The translations under genes and the position numbers were made by a program. 64,000 nt of DNA from Amoebophrya sp. A120 (taxonomy: Eukaryota; Sar; Dinophyceae; Syndiniales; Amoebophryaceae): NCBI GenBank assembly GCA_905178155.1, contig CAJINV010000002.1, forward strand, positions 6,614,476 to 6,678,475, given 5' to 3'. Below are positions 1-11,188 of this stretch, piece after piece; the first letter of the stretch is position 1; every line of letters begins with the position of its first letter. The notes under the pieces were generated by a model. The model was not told the origin of the DNA and ran no database searches. It worked only from the letters and a program-made list of their open reading frames with translations.

Positions 1-343
1 ATCTACTTCTTTTGTCATTGCCCTCTTCCTTCCAGATGAGATGATCTTCGCGCAATATTCTTGTCATTGAAAAAGCTGTCGCTATTTCGATTTATCATGT
101 GCTTCTCTGATGTTCTTGTTCAAGCAAACATTTGCACTTGCTTCCGAGCTTGATGTCTTGACTCACAATGATCAATCCTACAGCCAATGATGGATCCTCT
201 TGTACGCTGCGACTCAATCTTCAAAATACTATACCGTAAATCTAAATTCTCTGATTGTGTGTCTATGAACCTGGTCATCTCCGAACAAGACAAAGGAAAG
301 TAATTCTGAAATAACGTTCTTCACTTCTAAATACAACATCAAC
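1..343. other. Upstream non-coding sequence
   Basis: AT-rich sequence with no supportable reading frame. It probably holds the 5' leader of the first gene, because the last bases before 344 (CATCAAC before the ATG) resemble the leaders of other genes in the window. Confidence 0.5.
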
Positions 344-1418
344 ATGCCGGCGCTCCAACACGATGAAACCCGTGCCGATGGCACACGACGAAACCGCGCC
401 GCACCACTCGTAGCCGCAGGCGACGGCTACTTCCAAGGATCGGAACTCGACAAATTCGATTTGACCCAGCCACGCGTGAAGCTGATCACCCCGCAGGTGC
501 GCTTATCAAACAACGAGAATACACGGCAGCGCTCTACAACTGCCAAGCACTTGCGCGACCGGCTGATCGATTTTGAACACGAGCGTGCCCCCCGTCTCGG
601 CCTGCGCAAGTTTCACAATCTGGCCGTGAACGCCTGGAACCTGTGCGCTGCGAAGCGAACCAATTACACTGCGCACGGCGGCATGGACGCGCCCGTCAAG
701 CTGAAAATCCTGCAGTTTCTGGGTGATGTCCCGCCGGACCAGAACCTCCCCTGGGAGTTTTCGGCCTCGCACCTGCGGGTTGTGACCGAGGGGCAGCGGA
801 ACATGAAAATTTGCAAGATGATCGAGACGATTTTGAAGGAGTGCAAGACGCAGGCACTGAAGGGCCACCACGGGTGCGACCTGGTGTTTCGGGATCATTG
901 CGAGACGTTCATTGCCAGAACCAACTACGAGGGGCCCAACGCCCCCTGGAATCGGGGGAAGCGCCAGTACTGGGCGTGCCTGTTCGAAAGCCTTCCCGAG
1001 CTCCGCGACCGGATTGCGGAGGCCGGCTTCACGATTCGTACGCCCTCGAAGAACCTGCCGCGCGAGCTGAACAGCGAGTTGCACCTGTATTGGCTGTATG
1101 CATTGCAAAAGTATCGTACGTAGTAGAAATAGCATTACAAATTTTTCCAGAAGGAAAATAAAATGGAATTTGTAATGCTGAATAAGCTAAGAAACCAGAT
1201 TTGTCATGCATGACTGCAATCACTTTTAGTTTTACTACGAGTACGAGTACGATGCTTTTGCACAGGATAGGCTGCCGCACGGCCAGGAACCTCCTGATAC
1301 AAACTCGGGCTCGGAGGATGAGCAGGTCGGACGGGCTGCGGCTCCGGTCGGACGGGCTGCGGCTCCGGTCGCGCAGGCGGCCCGTCAGGTCGTATGGCGG
1401 TCTCAGGCCTTACCTTGA
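344..1418 (+). CDS. Hypothetical protein, two exons split by an introner
   Basis: Exons are 344-1096 and 1275-1418, giving 298 residues. I do not recognise the family. The body is a basic, globular-looking region with conserved-looking stretches such as NLAVNAWNLCAAKRTNY and DLVFRDHCETF. The C-terminal exon is low complexity, with an acidic SGSEDE patch and a duplicated VGRAAAP heptad. The exon join was chosen by deleting the introner at 1097-1269 plus one copy of its GGCTG duplication. This replaces an immediate stop with an open frame reading YWLPHGQEPPD to a stop at 1416-1418. Total length is 299 codons exactly. The function is unknown; the exon structure is well supported. Confidence 0.65.
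1097..1269 (+). mobile_element. Introner family A, copy 1
   Basis: Starts TATGCATTGCAAAAG and ends CTTTTGCACAGGATA, an imperfect terminal inverted repeat that continues inward as TATCGTACG/CGTACGATG. Flanked by GGCTG on both sides (1092-1096 and 1270-1274). Interior is AT-rich and non-coding. It is nearly identical to the copy at 31099-31248, implying recent spread. Confidence 0.9.
1325..1366 (+). repeat. Two tandem 21-bp units in coding sequence
   Basis: The unit GGTCGGACGGGCTGCGGCTC plus C occurs twice back to back and encodes VGRAAAP twice. A third, degraded unit follows. It is an in-frame coding expansion near the C-terminus of the first gene. Confidence 0.9.
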
Positions 1419-1678
1419 GTGCTGTATTTGCATAGATGATTTTGTGATGCAAGAGTAGCAAAAGTGGAAGGAGCAGAGGGCTCGTCTTGCGTCAAGTATA
1501 GATTTTTGGGCAAGGACAATTTCAATGCCATTTAGCGCTTCGAGCACTTGCACTTCCTAGCACCAGGCGAAATAGCTTGATCGATGAAAAGGGGATCGGT
1601 TTGATTTTGCACATTATTTTTTACCAGCGAGCAAAGTAAAACGCCTGAGAGTTTTTGTTTCATACTTCGCGGATCAAC

Positions 1679-2115
1679 ATGCTTCCTCGGACGAGTCAGC
1701 CTCTGAATCGTCCCACTCGGAAGCGCGACGCGCTCATCGGAACGAGCATCAACGGCGGCACGTACAACCACGGACGCGGACTTTTTATCCACGCGACGAG
1801 GACCACCGAAGACCACACCAGCCCCCGCAACCAGCCGTCCTACGGGAACGCGAACGAGGTCCAAGACAACGACATCAACCCGAGTAGGTTGTCGTGGTCA
1901 TTTGATGTAACAGGTTGACCGGATTGTTGAATCGTCGAAAATGAAGGCAATATTGCAATGTCGCAGATGAGGACCTGTTGGACAGGTTTTGCTCTCGTGA
2001 AGGTGAACGAGGGACATTATACAAAATCGCGACTGCTTGTGCTTCTTCAGCAAAAATGCGAAGAAGGAGGTGCAAGTCGTCGAGCAAGTGGTCTCCGTAC
2101 ATCTGCTGCACATGA
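1679..2115 (+). CDS. Possible small two-exon hypothetical gene
   Basis: An ATG at 1679 opens a frame (MLPRTSQPLNRPTRKRD) that can be spliced from 1883 to 1967 through an 83-bp GT-AG intron. This gives 117 residues ending in a basic, Ser/Cys-rich tail. A competing reading of 1664-1888 in another frame gives an acidic-Ser then Arg/Pro-rich segment and could instead be an exon of the preceding gene. No family is recognised, so this may not be a real gene. Confidence 0.25.
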
Positions 2116-2738
2116 ACAAAAGTCGCAATAATTTTCAAATGGAACCGTAAAAAAAGAAGCAGAAGGTCCTTACCCTTAGAGGCCGGCTGATCCTGATCAG
2201 TTGTTGAAATTATGTTCGTTCTGGAAAAGATAAGGGCGAGGCTGCACCACGACACTTTCTGCTAGGGCTGCGCTCCGTTCAACAAATCATGAGTTTGATT
2301 GTCCTCGAGCCCCCGCAGTTTTATCTTTGCAAATCGTGCCGCACCAAAACAGAGATAAACTGATCCCATGCTGTTTCAAACCGGTTTGTTCCGAGGCCTC
2401 GAGCTCGCTGCTGTAGAATGAAGATCTCTTCAGGAAATACCACTTCTATCCACCACGACACAGCGACCTTTACTGAATAATCGTTCTCGAAGCTCTCTCA
2501 CTAGGAAATTTAGGAATAGGAAGGGGAAAAGAATTTTTCTGCGCTCGAACAACTACAGTGTCGTTAGATTGAGCTTTCTATTCACCTATTTTTACCATAT
2601 ATTCAATAGCTCTTCATATTCATCTGTTCTGGCGACTCAACACTCTTACCGGTCCGTAAAAGGCAATCTGGTACTATCCTTTCCTCGAGTCACAACTTCT
2701 ATTGCCAACCAGACCCACCTGGAACAACGAACAGCAAA
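2116..2738. other. Intergenic region upstream of UBC9
   Basis: No supportable gene. The last 170 bases are pyrimidine- and AT-rich and probably include the UBC9 leader. I see no clear core promoter motif. Confidence 0.5.
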
Positions 2739-3468
2739 ATGTCGTCCTTGGCGGCCAAGCGTTTGCACCAGGAGCGGGTGAACTTCAAGAAAAAGCGGCC
2801 TTTCGGATTTTTCGCCCGGTACACGACCAACAAGGACGGTTCGCAGAACATGATGAAGTGGCGATGCGGCGTGAAGACAGAGGACGACGGTCCGTGGAAG
2901 GGCGCCACCGTCGAACTCACCATGGAATTTTCCGAGGACTACCCGGGGCGACCGCCGAAGGTGATGCTCTGCTTGATCGAGGGGAAGGCGGCGTTCCACC
3001 CGAACATCTACCCCAGCGGGGCGGTGTGCCTTTCCATCCTGAACGAGGACAAGGACTGGCGGCCGACGTTAACGGTGACCGGATTGCTCACCGGGATCAA
3101 GGACCTCCTGCACAACCCAAACCCGGACTCACCCGCTCAGGAGGAAGCGTTCAAGGTCTACATCAAGGAACCCAAGCACGATATCCAAGAAAAAAACTGT
3201 GTAAGTGTAACTTTGTGTTGCAGACGATGCAAGACACTTACAACTGGCATGCTGGGCATGCGTCAGAGGCTCCTTTCGTACGTGTTTTCAGCCACTAGCT
3301 ACGCATCACAGGTTTTCTCCGTCATGCAGAGCAAACTTGTGATGCTGTTCCTCCAAGAAAGTTACACTTACACAGTTTTTTTCTTGCATACACGACGAGT
3401 GGCTGAAAAAGGTGGAGCAACAAGCGGAAGCGATCAAAAGCGGAAAGGCGTACGAGGGGGTGGAGTGA
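2739..3468 (+). CDS. UBC9: SUMO-conjugating E2 enzyme UBC9
   Basis: Exons 2739-3181 and 3396-3468 give 171 residues, against about 158 in animals. UBC9 takes SUMO from the E1 enzyme as a thioester and passes it to lysines of target proteins, mainly in the nucleus. The signature HPNIYPSGAVCLSIL is intact, with catalytic Cys97 and the HPN triad at 87-89. DKDWRPTLTVTGLLTGI and DSPAQEEAF also match the family. Removing the introner at 3182-3390 plus one CACGA copy joins EPKHD to EWLKKVEQQAEAIK, which lines up with the family's C-terminal helix and supports the splice. The start is the first ATG, giving the expected short N-terminal helix (MSSLAAKRLHQER). Identification is firm. Confidence 0.95.
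3182..3390 (+). mobile_element. Introner family C, copy 1 (in UBC9)
   Basis: Ends are TATCCAAGAAAAAAACTG and CAGTTTTTTTCTTGCATA. The inverted repeat runs about 31 bp with one mismatch and includes TGTAAGTGTAACT. Target-site duplication CACGA lies at 3177-3181 and 3391-3395. The intron shows no GT-AG at the positions that restore the conserved protein. Confidence 0.92.
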
Positions 3469-5424
3469 AGGCCGCGCTGCTTCGCTTTCTTTGGAATTGA
3501 TGTGAGGCATTCATATTTCAATTGAGCCCCTGTAGGTGTAGAACTAAGACTACTTGAGGGTCAGTCTTCAGTTCTCACTTTTATTCAACAACGCGACTTT
3601 CCTCATCCTTGGTTGCCCACAAACATGTGAGAATGAATGTCGGCTGCTGTGGTCTTTTTACCGTATGTCTCGAAGTATTGGCTTGAACAATTCGAAGCGA
3701 GAAAAACATGCCTTACCCACAAACGGCAGTAATGAAAGCAATTGCGCGCCGCGTCATTGATTGACCACCTGTTCTTCCAACGAGAGTGCGGAAATCTGGA
3801 TCCGAGCAAGGATGTTGATTTGAGGTCGAGATGACCAGGACATGTGGACCAAAGTCACATCAGCAGTAATAGATCTGAGTGTACAACTGGAACTGAGTTT
3901 TCAGTTTTGCTGAGAGCACGATTATCTATGGGAGCGCGATGATTGACGTGCTGCTTCATATCATTGTTGTGTGTTTGAGAGGCTGACACAAGATTGGCAG
4001 AGCGAATTTTCTTCACCAGAGAAGTTCTTTGCTTTTTTCTTTTGTTCGTGCTACATCATCATACTGAGTGCATAGATGTGATAGATTTCGTTGCGCTTGT
4101 GACAATTTGAATTTTGCGCGGTGACGCCACAGCTCTTGACCTGTGCTTTCGGCCCTAAAAATGATGCCGACCGGGCAGCAGGCATGGAGCTGAACTTGCA
4201 GCGCCAACTCCACGGCCTGACGGCGAGGTGGCAAGCAAGTGCCGGCCGCGGTCCGGTGTAAGGAAGCGCGGGCAGACGGGATAGCCCAATCGCAATCGAC
4301 GGCGAACGCGCTGCGTTTTCGTATTAACATACGGCAGCGGCTTCGTTTGAGTTTCAGGCTATCCAGTCTTCCCGCGCACGAGCGGGGGCAAGTGGCGGCG
4401 CCATAGATGCCGGCACTGCCGTCAATCTCCATGGCAAACTTGGAGGACGGTGGAGGCACGCCAACGCTTTCGCGATCGGCAAGCGGGCCGGCCTTTGGGC
4501 GGGCCCCTCTTTGGAAGTATATGGGCGCGCAGCCCGGGGCCACTTTTCATTTTGATAGCCAAGGCCGATCTGCAACACGAAGTCAGACCCCTGCGGGAGC
4601 AAATCAGCCTCCTTGCGCGCGAGGGCCGGCCCGCCCTTGGTTCCCAGAAAAGGCCCGGCCCAGGCGCGCGCCGCAAGCGTGCTGGCGCTCGGCCGCTGCC
4701 GGCGTATCCTTCCTCTCTTATTTGCCCCCCGCTTTCCCATAGGATAGCGAGGTCGCTTCCTGGTGGCCTTCGCCGGGATAGATCCATCGACACGACCAGG
4801 CGCTCCCGCTGCCTTTGCAGGAGCGCAGGCGGGGTCGACCTCCGGACCGGCGACTGCCTGCCGCCCGCGTGCTAGAATGTAGATCGGATAAACGAAGAGG
4901 AAGAGAAGTAAGACCGCCCTTTGTGTATGCTCTGACCGCCTTGAGTTTCTCTCCCCTCTCTACTCACGGTGGTCCGATTTGTTCTAGAAATAGAAATTTC
5001 GTGTGCTGCCAGCTCGAGGTTGCATTCTCCGAGTGATTTAGATGAGGCTAGCAGACAGTGACAGCGCGAGATGTCAGTTGCGGTTGAGGTTGTATTCACT
5101 TTTGCCTCCCACAGAACAGTAGCGGCACTGCTAGCCATCCAGCGATTCCGGGACATCATGTGGAAAAGAGCGTGAGCAATTTGTGTTGTTTATAGTAAAA
5201 GCACGCAAGTGACGCAAGTGCTTATCCTTTGCTTATAGATGCTTTACTTCTTTCATTCTCATTGTGGTTTCTCTGTAGAAGATGGACGAAGTTTTTGTGT
5301 TTTTGACGGTTTCTACTAGTTAGGTTTAGCGATTAACTACAGTACACTTTTGTTCATTTTTTTACAACGACCGTGTCTTGCGTTCTTTGACCTAAAGCTA
5401 ATATCTACATTCATCGCAAACACG
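3469..5424. other. Intergenic region with a GC-rich island at about 4130-4900
   Basis: The flanks are AT-rich and empty. The island at about 4130-4900 is strongly GC-rich and contains overlapping open frames on both strands, as expected from composition alone. None resembles a known family and none starts or ends in a way consistent with neighbouring gene structure. No inverted-repeat ends were found for this island by eye. The last 100 bases are the probable leader of the next gene. Confidence 0.5.
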
Positions 5425-8400
5425 ATGCCATCGCTCCGCGAGACCGCCGCGAGTAGAAAATCCAAAGAGATTTCCCTCGCTGAAGACGAGCCAAAAGATG
5501 GAAAGAAGTCAACTGTCACCAAGCAGACCGCTAGTTCCAAAAATTCAACCAAATCCACCGGCACACCCGGCAAAATCAACGCAGCTACCGCCGGAGACAA
5601 AAAGCCGACGAAAAATAATGCGATGAAAAAGAAGCAGAAAGACAAAGAAAACTTCGTTTCCGAGAACTTCGAGGGCGGCGAGGAGGACGACTCCCTTCCG
5701 AACCGAGGCCGCGACAAAATCGAGCGTGGGCCCTGTGCGAAGAACGTGAAGGCATCCAGCGAGTTCGAGAAGAAGAAGGACGGCATGAAGAGCAAGGCGG
5801 AGTTTCGGACTCTGATGAAGGACGCTTTATCCCGGGAAAACCACAAGGACGTGCGGGCTCTGATGCGGACGGCGGATGCGAATTTTGGGAAAGAGGAGAA
5901 ATTTAAGTTGTGTGACGAATATTTGAAGCACTTCAACGAAGAAAAGGTCTTCACACCGTCCGACGCGAGGAACGTGGTGTTCCAAGACGCATCGAACGAA
6001 TGGGACGCACGGGAGGAGGACAAAAAAGCCGTAGCTGACGAGGCAGATGAAAAGGAAAAGAAAAACGAAAAGAAAAGGTAGAAGAGCTTTCACGTGTTGT
6101 ATAATTACAGCGAGATCTCGATCTCGTACTCATAGAGCACGGCTTTTGAAAGACTTGAAATACAACAGCGTGAAGAGGAAAGAGTGTTCTGATAATTTTT
6201 CGTGATTGCATGCAGTAGAACTTTCCAACCGATAGGTAACTAATACCCAAAACAGGTACTTCATCAACATGGGCATCGTGACCTGGCGACCCGCGGGTAA
6301 GCAGTCGAAGATCATGGCTACTACGCCGGGCCAACAGCTCGCGCTGCTCCTGACCAGCTGCATGGAGGTCGACTGCGAGAAGGCGGACGGGAAGACCTAC
6401 AGCTTAAATTCCGAGAAGCACTTTATCGCATCCTCGATAACACTCAACAAAAACGGAACCAGCAGGGTCCACGTGGACCAAGGTAATTTAGGACACTCGA
6501 GGGCCATGGCCTTCGGGGAGTTCCTAGGCGGGGAGACGTTGGTGTATGATGAAAGTGGAGATCAATGGATGAATGTCCACTACGGCTCGCCAGCAGCGGA
6601 GCGGGTGTTTTCCACCATCAGGACCTGCGGGATCGACGCGTTTAAGAGTGGCAGCGGCGGGGATAACAAGAATGACTCTGGGCAGTCGTCTCTGCTGCAC
6701 CAAAAGAAACCGCTGAAGCTCCGCTTCTCCGACGACACAGCTACAGAAATCATCGCGGACCACAAATGGCTGAAAACCGACGACGGCATGCGGTTCAACA
6801 CGAACCGGCCGGGGAAAATCGTCCAGCTTCCCTTTTCGAGAAAAACAGTCCACCACACCGTCGGGGACTTCCAGGGGCCTTTGCCCCACGCCACCGCGCC
6901 CGCGTTTCCGAAAGCGTATAAAGACGTAGCCAAACGACCCAAGGAGTTGAGGAAGATCGATTTGGTCGGCACGGTGTCGCCGGACGAGATGGATTTTTTG
7001 ATGCAGTGGTGCGCGGACCGCCAGGAGATCAAGGAGCACAAGGAGTTTGTCCGCTACGTCGCGGTGTTCTATCCCCACGACAGCATGGTCTCCAACCGGC
7101 GGGGGGACAAATCTCTCGAATACGCCTCCAGTTGGGGGTTCAACCGGTTGACGGACAAGCAGTACGAATCCGCCCGGGATTTCCTCGAGAAGCAGCACCA
7201 CTTTGTGCACACCAGAGACGGGCTCGGGATCACCTACATCGAGGTGGACGGAAAAAAGATCGCGACCCGCGGGGGCATATAAAATGCAAAAGTATCGTAC
7301 TCGTAGGAATCGCAATTATGCATTTACAAGTTGCGAAGGCAAACCCGGACCCGCACTACAAACTTAATTTGTAATGCTGAGCCAATTTGTATTTGTATTG
7401 CAAGTCAAACTAGTACGATGCGTTTGCAATTCATAGGACAACAGGCAGGTCCAGGGCGAGTCGATCACGAAGCAGAAGAACCGCGTGAAGAAGTGGTGCG
7501 AGGAGCAGATTTTGAAGAAGTACGGGAAAAAACAGGGCGAAATCGAGATCAAGAAAATCACCGCGAACGGCAAGGACTACAAAACCGCGGGTTCGGCGAA
7601 AACTCGAGACACGCCGGTGGTTTTTCTCCACGATTTGTGGCGGGATTGGGGGGTGGACAAGTGGATCGAAAAGAAGCGGCAGGAGAAAATCGAGCAGCTC
7701 GGGGAAGAGAACGTGATGGGGAAGGAGCAGTTCTGGGAGACGGAGCAGAAATATGACAGTGCACAACTCCCCCCGCTCCCCTCCATTTGTATAGCATGAC
7801 CGGCTATACAAGTGCCAGCAAGAATGCAGGTTTTGCATGACAAATTTGCACAGGAATGTAGTGCTATTTGGGATACCAAAACTTGTCACGCAAAGAGTGC
7901 AAAGAGGCGCTGGTTGGATTTGGTATTTTGCATTACAAATGGGGGGGACGGGGAGGGGGAGTTGTTCACTTTCATAAGAAAAAGTTGCGGAACATCTGTC
8001 GGTGCTACGCGGGCCGGTACATCAAGGAGTGGGGAAACAAGATGTTCTATCAAATGTAAAAATGTCTGGGTCTGGAAGATTGCCAGGTTTGTCATGCACA
8101 TTTTGCATGACTCCTGATGTCTGTGATGCATGCTCTAGCATCACAGATTTTGCGAGGGCTTCCTGATGCCTATACTGCATGACAAATGCTCTTTCCGTGT
8201 AGCAAAACTTGGACTCTCTTAGCTGCTCATGCAATACAGATTCTTTTAGAATCCAAACGCAGCATTACAAGTTCGGACTCTTCCAGACCCAGACATTTTT
8301 ACAGTTGATATGTTCCCGTACAAGGATTATCCCAGCAAGGGGTGGTGCTTTTTGATATCAAATGTAAAGATGTCTGGGTCTGGAAGAATGCACCTTGTAA

Positions 8401-9861
8401 TGCTGCATTTGGATTCCAGAAAAATCTGTATTGCATGAGTACCAAAAGGAATGTAATTTTTGCTACGCGGAGAGGGCATTTGTCATGTGGAATAGGCATC
8501 AAGAAGCTCTGAAAAAATCTGTGATGCTAGGGCATGCATCACAGACATCAGGGCTCATGCACAACGTGCATGACAAGTGTCGGAATGTTCCAGACCCAGA
8601 CATTTTTACAGTTGATATTTGAAGGGCGTCACCGATATCTCGGCGCTGGAGCAGTGCTTCAAAAAGCACATTTCCGGAGAACTAACGGTGAAAATCAACG
8701 GCAACCAGTGCGTGTTCCCCTCCGCGGTGGGGAAGCCCCGGGAGCAGAAGGTGCCGCAGTACACCGGGGAGTACCAGTGCGGGGCGCGGCTCGCGGCGGA
8801 GATAGGCATGAACGAGGACGTATGCATTGCAAAAGTATCGTACTCGTATAAATGCATTACAAATTTTCTCAGCATGAGAAATAAACTTTGTCATGCGGAT
8901 TTGCCCTAAGAAAAAGATTTGTAATGCAAGACTTGCATTTATACGACTACGATACTTTTGCACAGGATAGGACGTCTCCGATCGCGAGGACGAGATGACG
9001 AAAAAGATCAACGTATCAAATGTAAAAATGTCTGGGTCTGGAAGAATGCAAGATTTGTGATGCAGATTTTCCATGACCCATGAGGTCTGGAATGCGAGAC
9101 CCAGCATGACAGATTTTTTGAGGTCTCTATCATGCCTTTCCTGCATGAGAAACTCCCTCTCAACTTGGTCAAAAGCGGCCAGCTTTTGGTACTCACGCAA
9201 CACAGATTTTTGCATCATTCAGATTTAGCATGACAAGTTCTAACCTTCCAGACCCAGACACTTTTACAGTTGATACAACGAGCGGAAGCGGGAGGAGACC
9301 ATTCGCAGACAGAAGGAAGCATTGAAGAAGTTCAAGAAGGGAGCGAAGAATGCTGGCGGGGGCGGTATTAAAGACAGCAGGAAGAACAAGATCTCTGGCG
9401 CTTCATCTTCGAGCAGCAGGTCCTCGTCCTCTTCTTCTTCGGTCAAGACTATCAAACCGAAGAAGAAAACCAAAACCACTACGGCAGTCAACAACAACTC
9501 TTTGATGTCAAATAAATCCAAAGTGAAAGCCTTAAAGGAAAAGGTGATGAAGGTGCAGCGGGTGGTACGAAAGGCGAAGGGGAACAGTAGTAAAACCGAG
9601 AAGAACTACATCGCTGTGAAGAAGCCGGCGATGAAGCGTGTTACTGTTGTAGCATCGAAGAAAGATAAGGTCCCGACTTCCAACAAAAGAAGTTCCGCCC
9701 CGTCCGGTCTCGTTGGGAAAGTTTATTCCTGGTTCAAGGGTGAGAAAAACGCGAAAGACGATGGCAATTGCGGTCCTGGAGGTGAAAACGATGCCGATCA
9801 TTCCGAGCAGGAGGAGACTTCTGCAGCGACAAAGAAGCGCAAGGTGATGCAGACAAAGTAA
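5425..9861 (+). CDS. Lysine-rich protein with a possible 2OG-Fe(II) oxygenase-like segment, eight exons
   Basis: Exons: 5425-6077, 6256-7277, 7441-7751, 7982-8047, 8316-8355, 8623-8820, 8975-9013 and 9281-9861; 969 residues, 970 codons exactly. The first intron (6078-6255) is GT-AG; the other six are introners. Residues 1-215 are Lys/Glu/Ser-rich and probably disordered. At about 280-315 the motif ITLNKNGTSRVHVDQGN followed by AFGEFLGGETL resembles the HxD iron-binding region of algal 2OG-Fe(II) oxygenases (H290, D292). I could not place the distal histidine or arginine, so this is tentative. The middle is basic and mixed-charge. The last 190 residues are Lys/Ser-rich (KKFKKGAKNAGGGG, poly-Ser, KPKKKTKTTT) and suggest a nuclear, nucleic-acid-associated protein. 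The function is not established. Confidence 0.7.
7278..7435 (+). mobile_element. Introner family A, copy 2
   Basis: Begins TATAAAATGCAAAAGTATCG and ends CGATGCGTTTGCAATTCATA. Flanks are GGGCA (7273-7277) and GGACA (7436-7440), a duplication with one mismatch. Removal joins KKIATRGG to NRQVQGES in frame. Confidence 0.88.
7752..7976 (+). mobile_element. Introner family D (C/G-tract ends)
   Basis: Ends are TATGACAGTGCACAACTCCC and GGGAGTTGTTCACTTTCATA. The inverted repeat extends through a C-rich/G-rich tract to CATTTGTA/TACAAATG, roughly 40 bp per side. Duplication AGAAA at 7747-7751 and 7977-7981. Removal joins FWETEQK to KLRNICRCY. Confidence 0.9.
8048..8310 (+). mobile_element. Introner family B, copy 1
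   Basis: Starts TATCAAATGTAAAAATG followed by TCTGGGTCTGGAAG. Its right end is the inverse (CTTCCAGACCCAGACA then TTTTTACAGTTGATA). Duplication TGTTC at 8043-8047 and 8311-8315. Removal joins WGNKMF to PYKDYPSKGW. Confidence 0.93.
8356..8617 (+). mobile_element. Introner family B, copy 2
   Basis: Same ends as the preceding copy with small differences (TATCAAATGTAAAGATG on the left). Duplication TTTGA at 8351-8355 and 8618-8622. It is separated from copy 1 by an exon of only 40 nt. Confidence 0.93.
8821..8969 (+). mobile_element. Introner family A, copy 3
   Basis: Ends TATGCATTGCAAAAGTATCG and CGATACTTTTGCACAGGATA; the inverted repeat continues as TACTCGTATAAATG against CATTTATACGACTA. Duplication GGACG at 8816-8820 and 8970-8974. 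At 149 bp it is the shortest full copy here. Confidence 0.93.
9014..9275 (+). mobile_element. Introner family B, copy 3
   Basis: Standard B ends (TATCAAATGTAAAAATG and CTTTTACAGTTGATA). Duplication CAACG at 9009-9013 and 9276-9280. Its interior closely matches the copy at 23509-23770, including CATGACCCATGAGGTCTGGA and GCATGAGAAACTCCCTC. Confidence 0.93.
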
Positions 9862-11188
9862 AAGTAGTCTTTTCGAACAATTTATCACAGCAAGAATTTC
9901 ATCCGCGGTTTGGGGTTTTTTGACAAGTTGGATGGCAGGTAGCAGGAGCATAAAAGACAAAAGATCTCATGATTCCCGCCAGATGAGGGTCGGTTTTCCG
10001 ACAGCGGTGATGCAACTCATTTTGTTGTTTAAAGCGCACGACCACGATGGTGAAGAGCCAAAGTCCGCTCAAGAAAAATGTAGAAAAAAAACTCTACTTC
10101 TAAACAGCTTGATAGAATTCCACCGGTGCGCGTCTATTAAATTGGTGAAAATTGTTGATATAGGGAAAGCGACTGCAGCGACACGAAAGTCTAGCGGTTC
10201 CCCTCCAATTTGTGGCGCGTGTGTGTAGCAATAGAAGACGACGCGATCATCTGAAGATCATCATGATCTGATGGTACCATGAGATCGTACCCAGACGGAC
10301 GATAGATCTTCAAGTGTCCGATGCGGACATCGTCTCTCATTCTTCATCTTCACATGGATCTCCAATATCTAGCTGGTTTTATGATGATGTCCTCCTGTGG
10401 GACAGGGTCTGCAAAAAGGACGAAGAAGTGCATCATGGCCTCGCCCCGTTAGTCCAGTTGTCGTAATCGTATTGGTCTCTCTACTACTGATGTCACAGCA
10501 GTATTGGCGAACGGAGAGTTGTGAAGATGTGCTGATGAATGATCACACATGCTATACTGTCCCAGATGGATCCAGGATCACAAGACTTATGTATGAGAAG
10601 TCTCGAGCAGCGTCAACCTATGAATATATGTGCGACTGTCAAGTTGCGTGAACGTTCATGCAGTGACAAGGCGTGAAAGTGAATATGATGGCGATACAGG
10701 TCGTGGTTGATGTCGTTGCAATTAATATCGTCTGGTAGAAGTTCTACTTGACACTGTAGATGCAACATCTTTGGACGAAGTTGTCGATACCCGTGAGTCG
10801 TTGTAATCTATCGTCCTTTATGTTTTTTTGAACGAGAATAAATCATTACAACTTGTAGATCAGCCATCTATTAAACCGCTTTCGTTATTTTCCTCGTGCG
10901 GAACGAGCCTTGCAACTCTTTTGATAATTTTAGAGAGCGTTAAAAAAACTTGGAATATCCATCTTGTTACTTTCTAAGTCGGCATTTTGCATTTGCATTC
11001 TGAATAAGGACCACGACGTCGATTATACTGCATTAGGAATAATTTGTACCCTCGATAGACAGTGACTTCTCACTTCGAAAGAAGGAAACTCCGACGTCAA
11101 CGTCGTCGCACAGAAACTTCGACACGACAGTGGGAGACGAAGTTGAAAAAAGTACGCAAGACCTCGTACTGCGGAAGTTCCGAAGAGG
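9862..11188. other. Intergenic region
   Basis: No supportable gene. A cluster of GATC-containing short palindromes lies at about 10247-10310, for example AGATCATCATGATCT at about 10253-10267. The final part (about 11062-11188) is open in a frame containing SSEEDEACFAQEAAPAG, which could be an upstream exon of the next gene. I could not find an in-phase splice to prove that. Confidence 0.4.

Noticed and set aside
6269-7282. Initial idea that the gene at 5425-9861 is DNA topoisomerase I
   Set aside because: The lysine-rich character is similar, but no topoisomerase active-site or core motifs are present.
8048-9275. Reading the regularly spaced family B repeats as a CRISPR array
   Set aside because: The repeats are inverted pairs bounding elements in coding sequence with target-site duplications, not direct repeats with unique spacers.
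10397-10651. Short frame with a hydrophobic stretch and several cysteines
   Set aside because: It has no ATG at its start and a stop lies just upstream; no homology is recognised.
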